NCBI GenBank assembly: GCA_027922465.2
Contig: BQMF02000007.1
Coordinates: forward strand, 2,046,001-2,110,000
Source of the DNA: Turritopsis dohrnii
Lineage: Eukaryota > Cnidaria > Hydrozoa > Anthoathecata > Oceaniidae
Length of the DNA: 64,000 nt
Direction of reading: 5' to 3'
In this document: piece after piece, positions 9,990 to 20,701 of the stretch
How positions within the stretch are numbered: the first letter of the stretch is position 1
Layout: each line of letters opens with the position of its first letter
The notes under the pieces: generated by a model
What the model was told of the DNA's origin: nothing
Databases searched by the model: none
The model's input: only the letters and a program-made list of their open reading frames with translations
Program-made: the position numbers and the translations under genes

Positions 9990-10799
9990 CAGGCCCGTAG
10001 CAACCGGGGGGGCAGCAGGGGCAGTTGCCCCCCCAATAATCTTTCAAAAATAATTTTTTTTATTGCTGTTTTTTTTTATTATCGAACGTGTCTGATCGAT
10101 CACCGAAAGATTAGTTTTCCAGGTTGTATACGGTTAAAAAGTTAGCGAGATTCTCTCATTGTTAAGCAGTCGTATTGAATTTGCACCTGATCTGTTGGTG
10201 ATGCCCGCAACAAATGCCGTAAGTGAGCGTTCATTTTCTGCCCTAAGACGGGTAAAAACCTACCTTCGTGCAACAACAACAAACAAACGATTGAATCATA
10301 TCATGTTGATGCATATTCATAAAGAAAGGACTGATAAGATTGATTTGATCAAGGTGGCTAATGAGTTTGTTGAATGGAAAGATAACCGACGCCAAATTTT
10401 TGGAACATTTTCCCCTTCTGACATTTCACGAAGAGTAGCCTGTCAGAGTAAATCTACTCAAACTTGAAAACATTCATTTTATGTACATTATTTCTCTCAT
10501 TTTATCTCATTTTTATCTATACATTTTTCTTAAATATAAACTCTTAAAACTATTTAAACTTTTTCAATCTGTTGTTGGAAAATAGTTCAAAAATAGTCTT
10601 TTTATCTAAAATTTTGAGAAAATTCGCCAGCTAACGGGGGCTTCGCCCCCTGTACCCCCACCAGGGCTCTGCCCTGGACCCGTTGGGGGGCGCTAAGCGC
10701 CCCCCAAGCCCCCAGCTTAAAACAAAAACGCCTTACGGCGTTTTTGTTCGCCTTCAGATTTTATGCCCCCTCAATAATAAATTGCTTCCTACGGGCCTG
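9990..10799. mobile_element. hAT-type DNA transposon, internally deleted
   Basis: Terminal inverted repeats begin CAGGCCCGTAG at 9990 and end CTACGGGCCTG at 10799, flanked on both sides by TTCAA (5-bp target duplication) within the LINE. Frame 10159-10467 encodes a hAT C-terminal dimerisation region (MPATNAVSERSFSALRRVKT, then LRATTTNKRLNHIMLMHIHK). The catalytic domain is missing. The right end holds unusual GC-rich hairpins. Most hAT families give 8-bp duplications; a 5-bp one fits the hAT5 branch or a decayed longer one. Confidence 0.7.
10632..10746. other. Cluster of GC-rich perfect hairpins in the hAT right end
   Basis: Consecutive palindromes GGGGGCTTCGCCCCC, CCAGGGCTCTGCCCTGG, GGGGGGCGCTAAGCGCCCCCC (21 nt in the sequence; stem GGGGGGCGCT) and AAACGCCTTACGGCGTTT stand out sharply in an AT-rich window. 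They are probably subterminal transposase or structural sites of the hAT element. Confidence 0.6.
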
Positions 10800-11429
10800 T
10801 TCAAACGTAAAAAAGCAACTGGCGTTGACGGTTTACCAACGACTCTTCTGAAGGATTGTGCAACTTTGATTAGCGGCAAAATATGTCACATCATCAACCT
10901 GTCCATAACATCCGGAACAGTACCACGTATTTCGAAAATTGCCAACATTACACCAGTATTCAAATCTGGGGATCCAAGTAAACCGGAAAACTACCGCCCG
11001 ATTTCCGGTCCTACCAGCACTCTCAAAAGCTCTAGAACGAGCAATACACCGTCAACTCATGCACATTTTGAAAGCAACAACTTACTATCTAATTTTCAAT
11101 TCGGATATAGAAGTAAGAGATGGACATCGTCTGCAGCAACCATCTTTGTGGACGACTTCGTAGAGAAATGGACAAAGGAAAGCTAACTGGAGCTATTTTC
11201 CTCGATCTAACGAAAGCGTTCGACACAATGAGTCATGCCATGTTATTAGACAAAATAAAATCGTATGGTGTATTCGATAAAGAACTGTTTTGGTTTACAG
11301 ACTATTTGTTCGAGCGTGCACAAAGTGTCGTTGTGAAAGACAGCACTTCAGATCAGATGCCTATTCATAATGATCTTCAAATTCGAAATCAGCAGTACAA
11401 AGTCATTCCTCTATTAAATCTTCATTAGA

Positions 11430-11995
11430 ATTGAACAATTTCAAAATTTGGTCCAAATTTGGCCTAATTTGACCTTATCCACAATTTGACCTCCATATTT
11501 GAAATCAGCAGTTCAAACTTGTTCCACTATTAAATTTTCATTAAAATGGAACGATTTTCAAAATTTGCCTCAAATTTGGCCTACTATGCCTTTTTTTAAA
11601 AGCTCACACCATTCCCAGTGAACTTTCGAAAATATCCCTTGCCATATTTGAAAAATATTCTGAAAATCAAGCACACACGATAAATCGTAAGAAATTTTTG
11701 AAAGCTCTAATAACTCGATTCCTTTAAAGCAATATAATACTATCGAGTTAGTAACTCGATTTGATTTATTTGAAAAATTAACTTCGAGTTCCTCGAATTC
11801 AAAATTTGACTTTTTTAATTTCGAGTTAATAACTGGAGTTGTAAAAGCGACAAATATATTTTCGAGTTATTAACTCGAAAGAATATAGAAAATTAAAAAT
11901 TTCGAGTAAATAAATCGAATTATGACGTCATAGTTGATAACTCGACTTTGTAACTCGATTTTATAACTCGGGTTTTCCGGGCTTCTGATATATTT
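11430..11995. repeat. AT-rich inserted block with repeated TAACTCGA sites
   Basis: From about 11700 the octamer TAACTCGA or its complement TCGAGTTA recurs about ten times, several as palindromic pairs (TCGAGTTAGTAACTCGA near 11744, CGAGTTATTAACTCG near 11862). 11430-11600 has degenerate AAATTTGGCC-type units like those at 38950-39180. The block separates RT motif A from the rest of the LINE, so it is an insertion or a replacement. Confidence 0.5.
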
Positions 11996-12886
11996 CTCAC
12001 ATCAGCTGAAAGAGGCAGTCGTTAAAACCTTTGAACAACTTAACAGAATCGCTGACTATTTCGATGAAAACAAGTTAATAATTAACTTAAAAAAGGGCAA
12101 AACAGAAGTGATGATTCTTGGAACAGCAAAACGCCTGAGTAAAGATGGACGAATACACTGTTAAATATAGAGATACTGTTGTTTCCAGAGTTGAAAAATA
12201 CAAATATCTGAGAATTTTGATTGACAACACTTAATATTTTGGTGAGCATTTTCAAACTTGCTATAAACATGCCAGTATAAGACTAGGATTACTGGAACGC
12301 ATTCGCTCCTGTTTGTCACCAAGTACTCGTCGTACAATCTACGAGATGATGATAGTGCCACTCTTGACCTACAATTCCATTGTAAACCTGGATAAGACTG
12401 ATGGGCAAAGGAAACTCATGAATTCAATTAAAAGAAGAGCTGCCAATATCATCGGCGATGGGAAACCTGTCAGGAGTATTCAAAACGAGAACCTAATATA
12501 TTCTTGCAAATTAGTTAGAAAATGCATTGATGGCACCGTCTGCAGCAACCTACAAAGCTATTTTGAAACCACAAACCATGATGTGAACACAATAAATAAT
12601 ATGAATTCGATTAAACTACCACGAGTTAAACTATCTTGTGCAAAGAAGGCCTTTTACTCCAATGGATATTGGAAAAGAAGAAAATTTTCACAGTTTTACT
12701 AAAATTTGCATATGCGAAATGTCAACGTATGCTTTTACAAGAAGAAATCAAGGAAAAGAAAAACAGAATTCGTCATTTGTCATCGAGAATTGAATTGGTT
12801 AAAGCTTCTCTGTTTAATATCTTGTCGTTTATTGATTTTACTCATATTTGTACAGTTTTCTTAGTTTCTAACAATAAAGCTATTAA

Positions 12887-13285
12887 GGGGCTGTTCATAT
12901 GGAGGTGAGCTGGCCCGGTTAACCGGGCTGGCTCACTTGAATGAGATGAAGTTCACCCCGCGTTCATATGGCTTTTCTCATCCCACTTAACCGGGCTGGA
13001 GAATGTTGTTTACATCACGTAAACAATAATTCGAATTTCGACGCGTGCGCACTTGTCTAAAATCTATCCCACTAAGCCGGGCTGATCTGTTCATATGAAC
13101 AAATTTCATCTCACCTAGGTGAGATCCCGGTCAAATGAAATGAGATCTCACTTAATTAAGTGAGCCAGCCCGCTTTTCATATGAACACAATTTATTTTTA
13201 TAAAGATTTCTTAATGACAGTGAGATCTCTGCTAAGTGAGCTAGCCCGGCTAACCGGGCCAGCTCACCTCCATATGAACAGCCCC
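12887..13285. mobile_element. Harbinger-type MITE, 399 bp
   Basis: Long inverted repeats start GGGGCTGTTCATATGGAGG and end with its complement; the next 30 bp, GTGAGCTGGCCCGGTTAACC-like, are inverted too. It is flanked by TAA on both sides, a 3-bp TWA duplication expected for PIF/Harbinger. No coding capacity. It is related to the MITE at 17862-18275. Confidence 0.75.
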
Positions 13286-13340
13286 TAAGCCCCTAAGCCC
13301 CTAAGCCCCTAAGCACCTAAGCCCCTAAGCCCCTAAGCAC
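13286..13340 (+). repeat. TAAGCCCC octamer array
   Basis: About seven head-to-tail TAAGCCCC units (some TAAGCACC) begin exactly at the MITE's right target duplication and end where the Penelope-like element begins. They look like serial copies of the MITE terminus plus target site (CCCC|TAAG). Confidence 0.75.
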
Positions 13341-16260
13341 GCACGAGAAGAATTTACATAACCTTGTTAATGAGAATAAATCTGTTACGCATGATCCAGA
13401 GAAAGTAGTTTATAACTTTTCATCTTATAATTTATCAGATAGTGAAAAGGTTTTGTTATGTAAAGGTTTAAATTTCTCTATTCCACCCAAAAAATTGCAA
13501 TATGCCGATTTTCTTATGCCTTTTGAACTGTTATTTCGTGATATTAAGCCAGAGTTAGGGAACAGTTTTGACAAAGATCTTGTTAAGACTAGACTCAAGG
13601 ATATAGCGCTTTCATCATATTCTTCTTACAACAACAATCCTGCTCAGTCTAATTTATCCCCTAGCGAACAAGCTGCCCTTCGCAATTTGCTTAACAATGA
13701 AACCATTGTCATTCAAAAAGCTGACAAGGGTAATGTAGTTGTTATCATTAATAAGCATGATTATCATAACGCCGTTAAATCGCTCCTTAAAGATACCACT
13801 AAGTTTCGAAAAATTGATATACCAGCTGGAAAAGATATTAATTTTATTATTACGGTAGCAGCGTAAGCGAATACCGTATTAAAACACCCTTGGACTCCTA
13901 CTACTCCTTCTACTACTACTACTCCGGCCGAAACGGCAGTTTTTAGCCTACGATTCAGAGTATGCGAGTCCCCACTAAAAACTCAATATACATTCTAATG
14001 AACGAACGCAGCCTTTTGAATTTTCGAAGGTTTTCAATCACATGCATTTAAAATACGTTTTCTTTGATATTTTATCACTTAATTGATGAAGGAATGGATA
14101 TTAATCAAATAGGTCTACACAAAACTGGGACTTTTAGTTATTTTTATGGTACTGAATCAATGAACTTTGGCACTTGAAAATAGATATGTTTTTCGTGTCA
14201 GTAAAACACAAATCAGACTTTCTTATTACTTTCTACGTTTGTTAGCTATCTGTTCTGTCTTTGAACATCAAGGTTTTCAAAAATCGAGTTAAAAAAAGGC
14301 AGTTATCTGTTTGAATTCATTTTCGGTTTCAAAAAATTATAATTCAAAACATACATTTTTTTTCCGAAGAAACGCGTTTTTTTTTTCTACATAAGGTCTT
14401 ATAAAAAAAACGTACGTTATAAACAGCTCATGCATGTATAATTCTTTTGTCTTCTAATAAATCAAATTGCTGGTGTGTTGCGATTAGACCCCATTTACAC
14501 GAGTTAGTAATTTTAAACATTATAATATCGTTTATGCCTGTTTTCCACCAGTAAGATATCTCAAAAAATAACGTTTACAGAACGTTTAAGAACTTTAAGT
14601 AAAATTTCAAATTTAAAAGTATTCTTGTGGCAAGTACTGTTGCTGCTACCGTTTTGCGCCATCTGGCTCTTGTTAGTATTGAAAATAAAATCAAGAACGC
14701 TTGTAAATGTCTATACGAAAAAAATATTATTACTGAAACTGTTTACAAAAAACTTAGCCCTTGTGGTTCTCAGCCAGGTGTGTTATATGGCCTGCCTAAA
14801 GTCCACAAGCCCTGTATTAACAGTGTGCCTCCATTTCGACCTATTTTGTCTGCTATTGGTACACCTAGTTACTCCTTAGCTAAGTTTTTTGTACCTTTGT
14901 TAGCTACTATTACGACCAATGAATTTACTGTCAAAGATTCTTTTTCTTTTGCTAATGACATTTACACTCAGAACTCTCTTCATTATATGGCTAGTTTTGA
15001 TGTTGATTCTCTTTTTACGAACGTTCCTCTTCATGAAACCATTGATATTTGTGTTGATCAATTGTTTCCTGAAGCCAATACTAAGGTCAATGGGATTTCC
15101 AAAAAGGATTTTCGTAACCTTTAGAACTCGCTTCTACTGAATCCTTTTTTATATTTGACGGTTGCTATTATAAACAGATTGATGGTGTAGCCATGGGCTC
15201 ACCACTAGGACCTACTTTAGCCAATGCTTTTATGTGCTATTATGAACGGAAATGGCTTGATGAATGCCCTGTTGAATTTAAACGATATGTAGATGATATT
15301 TTTGTTATGTTTTCTTCCCTGGATCATATAGACAAATTTTATAACTACCTTAACACGAGACATAAAAGCATTTCATTTACTAAGGAGATTGAGAATAACT
15401 TTACTCTCTCCTTTTTGGATGTTTTTGTATCTAGGAAAGGGAATCAATTTGTAACTAATATCTACCGAAAATCAACCTTTAGTGGTGTCTATACTAATTT
15501 TAATAGCTTTATACCTACATCTTATAAACATGGCTTAATGTACTCTTTATTACATCGCTGTTTTAATATTTGCTCTAACTATTGTAAATTCCATGAGGAA
15601 ACGGTTTTTCTTAAAGATGTCTTTAAGAAGAATGGTTACCCCTCAAATATGATTAATTCTTGTATTAGGGCCTTTCTCAATAGACTTTATCGACCTAAGT
15701 TGGAGGTTCACACCGTTCCGAAAAAAACGTTTTTGTTTGTTTTACCCTTTTTGGGTAATACTTCATTAAACATTCGTTCTCAGTTACACAGCCTTTTCCG
15801 AGAGAAGTTACCGCACTGTGACATTCGTGTTATATTTCGTGCCAGTGTTAAATTACGATCTCTTTTTCATTTTAAGGATAAGATTCCGATGTTGCTGCAA
15901 TCTGGACTTGTTTATCGTTTTAAGTGTAGTAGCTGCAATGCTACTTATTTTGGCAAAACTAAACGCCATTTTAAAGTCCGAATTTGTGAGCATCTTGGAA
16001 TCTCGCATTTAACTAACGAACAGAAATCACTACAGCCTAATCAGATTTCTGCCGTGTTAGAGCATTCTCGCCAGTGTCATTTCTCTCCTTCGTTTAGCGA
16101 TTTTGATATTTTGTCTCGTGAGTCTAACGACTTTAAGCTCACCATCAAGGAGAGTTTATTAATTAGCCGTGACAAACCTAGCTTAAACAAAACTAGCCAA
16201 TCTTTACCTTTAGAATTATTCTAGCATTTAATTTCTATTGTATTATGTAACATATTTTAA
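13341..16260 (+). mobile_element. Penelope-like retrotransposon, RT plus GIY-YIG, disrupted
   Basis: Frame 13453-13853 carries the N-terminal Penelope region (IVIQKADKGNVVVIINKHDY). After an 800-bp insertion, 14680-15122 continues the RT (YGLPKVHKP, RPILSAIGTPSYSLAKFFVP, MASFDVDSLFTNVPLHETID). A one-base frameshift near 15122 follows, then 15193-16224 holds MGSPLGPTLANAFMCYYE, the catalytic YVDDIF (about 15286-15303) and, near the end, a GIY-YIG endonuclease (CSSCNATYFGKTKRHFKVRI) with its paired Cys. The order RT then GIY-YIG is diagnostic of canonical Penelope-like elements. The copy is inactive: insertion, frameshift and no intact start. Confidence 0.85.
13853..14651. mobile_element. Non-coding TIR insertion inside the Penelope-like RT
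   Basis: The block is bounded by CGGTAGCAGC at 13853 and its exact complement GCTGCTACCG ending at 14651. It has no open frame and interrupts the RT frame between KDINFII and SIENKIKNA. A target duplication could not be identified, and 25-30 bp beyond the right repeat may also be foreign. It starts with a (CTA)n-like run (13900-13925). Confidence 0.5.
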
Positions 16261-16288
16261 AAAAAAATTTATTCTGTTGTACACTATT

Positions 16289-16332
16289 GACGTGATCATG
16301 GAGAGCGGTACGCCTCCGAAAGCTTGTCAGTC
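16289..16332 (+). ncRNA. Degenerate hammerhead-like motif 3' of the Penelope element
   Basis: GTGATCAT, then a GGAG...CTCC stem with a 10-nt loop, CGAAAG and CTTGTC stand in hammerhead order. The invariant core (CUGANGA) is altered, so activity is doubtful. Penelope-like elements are known to carry hammerheads near their termini, and the position fits. Confidence 0.3.
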
Positions 16333-16339
16333 AAATATA

Positions 16340-17400
16340 AACATGGAATTGTCGAAAAACGTGTAGTTTTTGATGTCTCACAAAATTTGAAAGGCTTATT
16401 TTTCCAACTAATTCAACCTTTTGAGCACAGAAGAAAGAGTTGTTACCTCACATTTTCCACTTGAGTTTTCACACGAACTTGCCATTCCTACTCATCCTGT
16501 TTTCAAATTTTATCATACTGATCAAATCTATCAAATCATACTAGCTTAGTTTACACCCTTCTTTTACAATTTCCGCTCTCTGACTTCTTATTCTAAATGC
16601 GTCGAACTTTGTATATCTTATTATACTAATTCGCATTTGTGCATACCACTTTTATTTTAGAGAGTGACATATTTGTTTAATTTTTACGGTCATCATCCTC
16701 TTATGTGCGCGTAAAACCACGTAGAGGCGAGAGACACTTTTTTCACGATCATTACAAAAGCACGTGGCATCATTTGACGTCAGTTTTTTATGATCACGGG
16801 GAATCATTGCATTGCTTCCCCAATCGAACGCGACGTTTTTGGGGAAATATCTCAAGAACCAATAGGGATAACTGACGTTTTTTGGGGTCAGCGATACGGG
16901 TGATCGGGTGACGCATCATTTGGGCCTAAATTTTATTTGGAACTGCGGATATGACGTCATCGAAATCTTTGATCAGCGATATCTCTCTAACGGTTGGTCG
17001 TAGCGAAACGATCCCATACATTTTTTTGATCAGCTTTTCGAGCTCTACAACATGGGTGCACTTTTGAGTTGCGATTCTATGATTTATATTTTCGTCACGG
17101 GGTACGTACACGGGAATGGTGAATTTGACCTAATGTTTTCGAAATTAAGTTCGGTAAAAAGTTTTTACTCGGGATACTAGTATACTTTATATTTTATTTT
17201 ACTTTATTTTATTTTCAATTTTATTTTATGCAGGACAAACATTGATAGCAGTCTGCAACTGAAGTTTTTATCCTGTAAAAATATTCTCATAACAAACAAA
17301 CAAGCAATACTTTGTATAGGGAAAAATAACATAACAATAACCAAGTTTAAAATAAGCAGAAGCTTTTCGGCATAGCCATCATCAGTGCTACAGTAAAACA
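16340..17400. other. Non-coding, nothing recognised
   Basis: Open frames at 16652-16855 and 16926-17111 on the minus strand show no family motif. Somewhat GC-richer DNA (16660-17120) may be an old repeat. 17180-17225 is a TTTTA/TTTAT microsatellite. Confidence 0.35.
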
Positions 17401-17730
17401 GTTCATTTCTAATGGAGTTTCGCTTTGATGTTTTTTCGAAAAAGTTTGTTTTTTTCTTTTGGCTCTTATTTTGATATAACATACGTTTCCATGGTTACAA
17501 TTCACACATTATGGATATTTCTTTAGTTTGTAGAGGATACTTTCCGTTATTTCCAGTTAAGCCTTATTTACACGTTTTAAAAGGTATATTAGCATCTGTG
17601 TAACCATGGTGTAACTTAGGCCTAAGAGTGAACAAAAAGTAACAAAGTTTTGTGCAGATTTTCAGATGTTTAAGTTTAAATCTATATGTATATTGAAAGT
17701 AAGTTTTGAAATATCACCACCGTTTTGTGC
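17400..17730 (-). repeat. Inverted fragment of the 1.15-kb dispersed repeat (copy D)
   Basis: Its complement reads GTGTAAATAAGGCTTAACT- and GATGCTAATATACCTTTT-type blocks in the same order as copies at 29058, 32787 and 56539 (including CCATGGTTACA/CATGGATACG and AAAGAAAAAAAC blocks). It is truncated at both ends. Confidence 0.6.
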
Positions 17731-17861
17731 CACATGGTCACACTAACTCATTAAACTATTCGTTGTATTGTAAAATTTGTCCAACCTTGATTCTGCTTAT
17801 TCAGTCTATTGTGAGGCCATTCATAATAGTGAGAACTACTTGCTAGTTTTATCTTATCTTA

Positions 17862-18275
17862 GGGGTTGTTTATATGGAAGCCGAGCCAGCCCGTTTGCAG
17901 GGCTGGAAATTTTTTCTGTTTATTTGAAGCGGGCTGGCCCTGCAAACGGGCTGACCTCTTTTTCATGCAAACCAAGCGGGAAAATTTAAGCGTCAGAAAG
18001 AAAGATTTGCAAATTTTAACCCAATCAAAATCTGTGTATTTGTAACGAGGCTAGCCCGTTTGCCGGGCTGGCTCACCTGAAACTGTTTACATGGGATTTT
18101 TTCAGCCCGCTTGCCCCGATCTCGGGTAAAATAGCCGAGATCTCGGCAAGCGGGCCAGCCCTCCTGTTCATATAAACAAAATTCTTAATTACTTTTAAAT
18201 TACCATGAAGGCGAGATCTCGGCTAAAGGGCTAGCCCTGCAAACGGGCTGGCTCGGCTTCCATATAAACAACCCC
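17862..18275. mobile_element. Harbinger-type MITE, 414 bp
   Basis: Inverted repeats GGGGTTGTTTATATGGAAGC at the left and the complement at the right, flanked by TTA on both sides (TWA duplication). The internal GCCAGCCCG/CGGGCTGGC palindromic blocks correspond to those of the MITE at 12887, with clear divergence; same superfamily, different subfamily. No coding capacity. Confidence 0.75.
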
Positions 18276-18285
18276 TTAGAAGATT

Positions 18286-18450
18286 GAGCATGTGATGCAC
18301 ATGATTAGAAGATAAAATAAAGATTTTGCCATTGTTTTTTTCAATTATTTAATTTTCAATTTTCAATTTTTATAAATCATAACTATCAATTTTTTTTTTC
18401 AAGCTATTTTGTTTCTACTCATAAAAATGAGTTCATTTCAATTAAAGAGG
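18286..18450 (+). repeat. Dispersed AT-rich repeat, also at 32187-32385
   Basis: Both copies run TGATGCACATGATTAG, GATAAAATAAAGATTTT, a T/A-rich middle, then CATAAAAATGAGTTCATTTC and AATTAAAGA. No terminal repeats were seen; it may be a retroposed 3' end. Confidence 0.55.
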
Positions 18451-18701
18451 TTGTTTATACGGGGAAGTTTCATCCAGGATTGAAATTTGATAATAAAAAA
18501 AGAGCGTTTATATGGATACGAATTTCTTGAATTTTTTCATGACCCTATATAAGATCTTTTTCAAGCTTTATTTGTTCTGGAGTTAAATTTTTTTCAACGG
18601 ATGATAAGTCGGTGATCCAAAATATTTTATCTCATTCGAATAGATACTAGCCATAACTTCTCCCATCTTTATTTCTTCGTACTGTTTATACTTGTCCGTC
18701 C

Positions 18702-19880
18702 GTGTATCAAAACGTCCATTTTATATTTTTGTAAAATCAATTTTCCATGCTCTAAAAACTTTGAATTTAAAGGCAAAAATCAATTTTCAAATTCAAATCA
18801 AAATTGAAAATTGATTTGAAAATTGATTTCATTGACAATAATCGATTTCCGGAAATTGATTGCAAGCAGAAAATTAATTTGAACATTGAAAATCTATTGC
18901 AAAATAAAAGATTAGGTAATGATAATAATAAAATGAATTCAAACACCCATGCAAAAACTGGCCCTAGAAAAGACTGGGTGCTAGGCACTAATTCGGGACG
19001 GGGGTGTTTATCTAAAGAATAACTCTAAGACGTGTTTGCTCGAGTCATTTGAATAGGCTCTCCACCGCGGAGAATGGAACGTTATTTTTGTCTGGAAAAA
19101 AAAATTTTCTATCGTGTTGCAACAAACCAGACAGTTAAAAAGTGCTGCGATGCAAACAACGATATTTCGGTTTGAAATTCAGCGGGAGGTTCAGTAACGA
19201 TGATAAAGACGCTCCTACTCTCACTTCTCCCAGTCGTACTTTACTACTCCTTAAGTAGCCAGTCATCATTTTTCTACCGTACGAGACACCAACCTGAAAT
19301 CGAGGGAACACATATCGATAAGTTTTACTGTAGTGAGGCCATGAAATACTGAGTGGTGTAATTAGCACTACTTACTTTCGAAATATGCGATGACACAACT
19401 GCATCAATGGCGTCATTATCTAAAACAGAAGCTTTGTTGATTCCGTTGTTAGAGCAGTAACGCCGAACTGATCTTTCAGAGATACCTCTCAGTCCTGCAT
19501 GTTGGCTTTGGAGAATTGCCGAGAATTCCTTGTATGTTTTGCCTGATTGTACAAGGTTCTCTACAGCCTGTTTTGATATAACACGATCCATTTTGATGGC
19601 AATTCACTCTTTGTGTCTTCCCTTCAAGTCTACGGGCAAAAGATTCGCAGATGTTCCATACCCCCGTCTAACAGGCACTGTTTTGTGGTGTAAATGCGGT
19701 AAAAATAATTTATAAATCGTATCTTTGATCGTCATAAAGAAATTGATATGAATTTTAATTTGCAAATCAATTTTCAATTTTATTTTCAATTTGAAAATTG
19801 ATTTTTACCTTGAACTTCAGTTTTTTTTAGAAAATTGAAAATTGTTTTTACAAAAATATGAAATGGACGTTTTAATACAC
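18702..19880. mobile_element. DNA transposon with long AT-rich inverted ends
   Basis: The left end GTGTATCAAAACGTCCATTT and the right end (complement of GTGTATTAAAACGTCCATTT) are inverted, and the similarity continues for about 100 bp through TTTTTGTAAAA and AATTTTCAA-rich blocks. Between them lies a minus-strand transposase-like remnant at 19135-19591. No clear target duplication. Confidence 0.6.
19135..19591 (-). pseudogene. Recombinase-like HTH remnant inside the long-TIR element
   Basis: Starting at 19591, the first part encodes a helix-turn-helix-like region (KQAVENLVQSGKTYKEFSAI, then ISERSVRRYCSNNGI). A plausible GT-AG intron (about 19267-19376) leads to VGVSYGRKMMTGYL and GEVRVGASLSSLL, a pattern seen at the N-terminus of integrase-type transposases of eukaryotes (IS3EU/Ginger-like). 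No DDE core is present. The superfamily name is tentative. Confidence 0.4.
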
Positions 19881-20015
19881 TTATGCTTGTCAACGTTAAA
19901 ATCCTTATTGTATTTTTTAATTTTTATTTATTTTTTTGCACAAATAACACAGTAAATTGCAAATTTTGTTCGGGTGTGAAAAAAATTCCACACCAGTGCT
20001 AAACTCAGCCCTGGC

Positions 20016-20482
20016 ACCAACGCCTGCTTTGAACCACAAAATCAAATCAAAAAGTGTGATCTACTTCACGGGAAATACATGGCTTGTTGTTTGCTCTACC
20101 GTGGGGATGTTGTCTCTGAGGATGTCAATACAGCCATTGCTGCCCTAAAAATCAAACGCACCATTCAATTTGTTGATTGTTGCCCGACAGGATTTAAGGT
20201 AGGCATCAACTACCAACCACCGACAGTCGACCCAGGTGGCGGCGATCTTCCGAAAGTACACCAAGCGGTTTGTATGTTGAGGAATACAACTGCAGTAACA
20301 TAAGCTTGGGCATGACTTGATCACAAGTTCGATTTGATGTATGCTAGGCGAGCTTTTGTGCATTGCTAGTTATGTTGGCGAAGGAATGAAAAAGGGTAAA
20401 TTTAGCGAAGCTCGTGAAGATCTTACTGATTTGGAAAAGGATTATGAAGAAGTCGACAGCGCCGATCAAGACACATACAGAT
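20016..20482 (+). pseudogene. Alpha-tubulin retropseudogene fragment
   Basis: Without introns, the sequence reads [60 protein letters not shown], then [17 protein letters not shown] and [18 protein letters not shown]. These are the C-terminal third of alpha-tubulin in correct order. In-frame stops near 20300 and 20317, a frameshift around 20365-20400 and loss of the first two-thirds show it is dead. Intron absence suggests a 5'-truncated retrocopy. The functional gene is not in this window. Confidence 0.85.
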
Positions 20483-20701
20483 GACGGCGACAAAGATCCA
20501 CGTATCAAAACGATTAGACGGGGGTGAAATGTTTAATATGAAAGTTAGAACACATACGCTAGGATTCATTATTAACAAGAAGCCGGTAGGCTGTAAAACT
20601 ATAAAAATAAAAAACTATAGACCAATAAAAAATAAATTTGAGCATGTGATAACAAATACAGATAACAAGTGATAACAAGTGATGACAAATAGCATTGTTA
20701 T

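Larger units (their letters stand above)
9380..12710 (+). mobile_element. Decayed non-LTR retrotransposon (CR1-like), nested insertions
   Basis: Pieces in order: the end of the endonuclease/linker region (9410-9820, e.g. PCPWIKPETKRAMNQRDK), RT palm start (10803-11160: KKATGVDGLPTTLLKDC, then GDPSKPENYRPIS), RT motif A (11163-11360: TGAIFLDLTKAFDTMSHAML), then after a foreign AT-rich block a post-RT stretch (12010-12130, LKKGKTEVMILG) and the C-terminal tail (12313-12702, LSPSTRRTIYEMMIVPLLTY). Several frameshifts and stops are present. The catalytic FxDD motif lies in the missing segment. A hAT element occupies 9990-10799; removing it restores a readable junction in the RT. Confidence 0.7.

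Noticed and set aside
16652..17111. Two minus-strand frames as exons of a gene
   Set aside because: No family motif, and no convincing splice junction joins them in phase.
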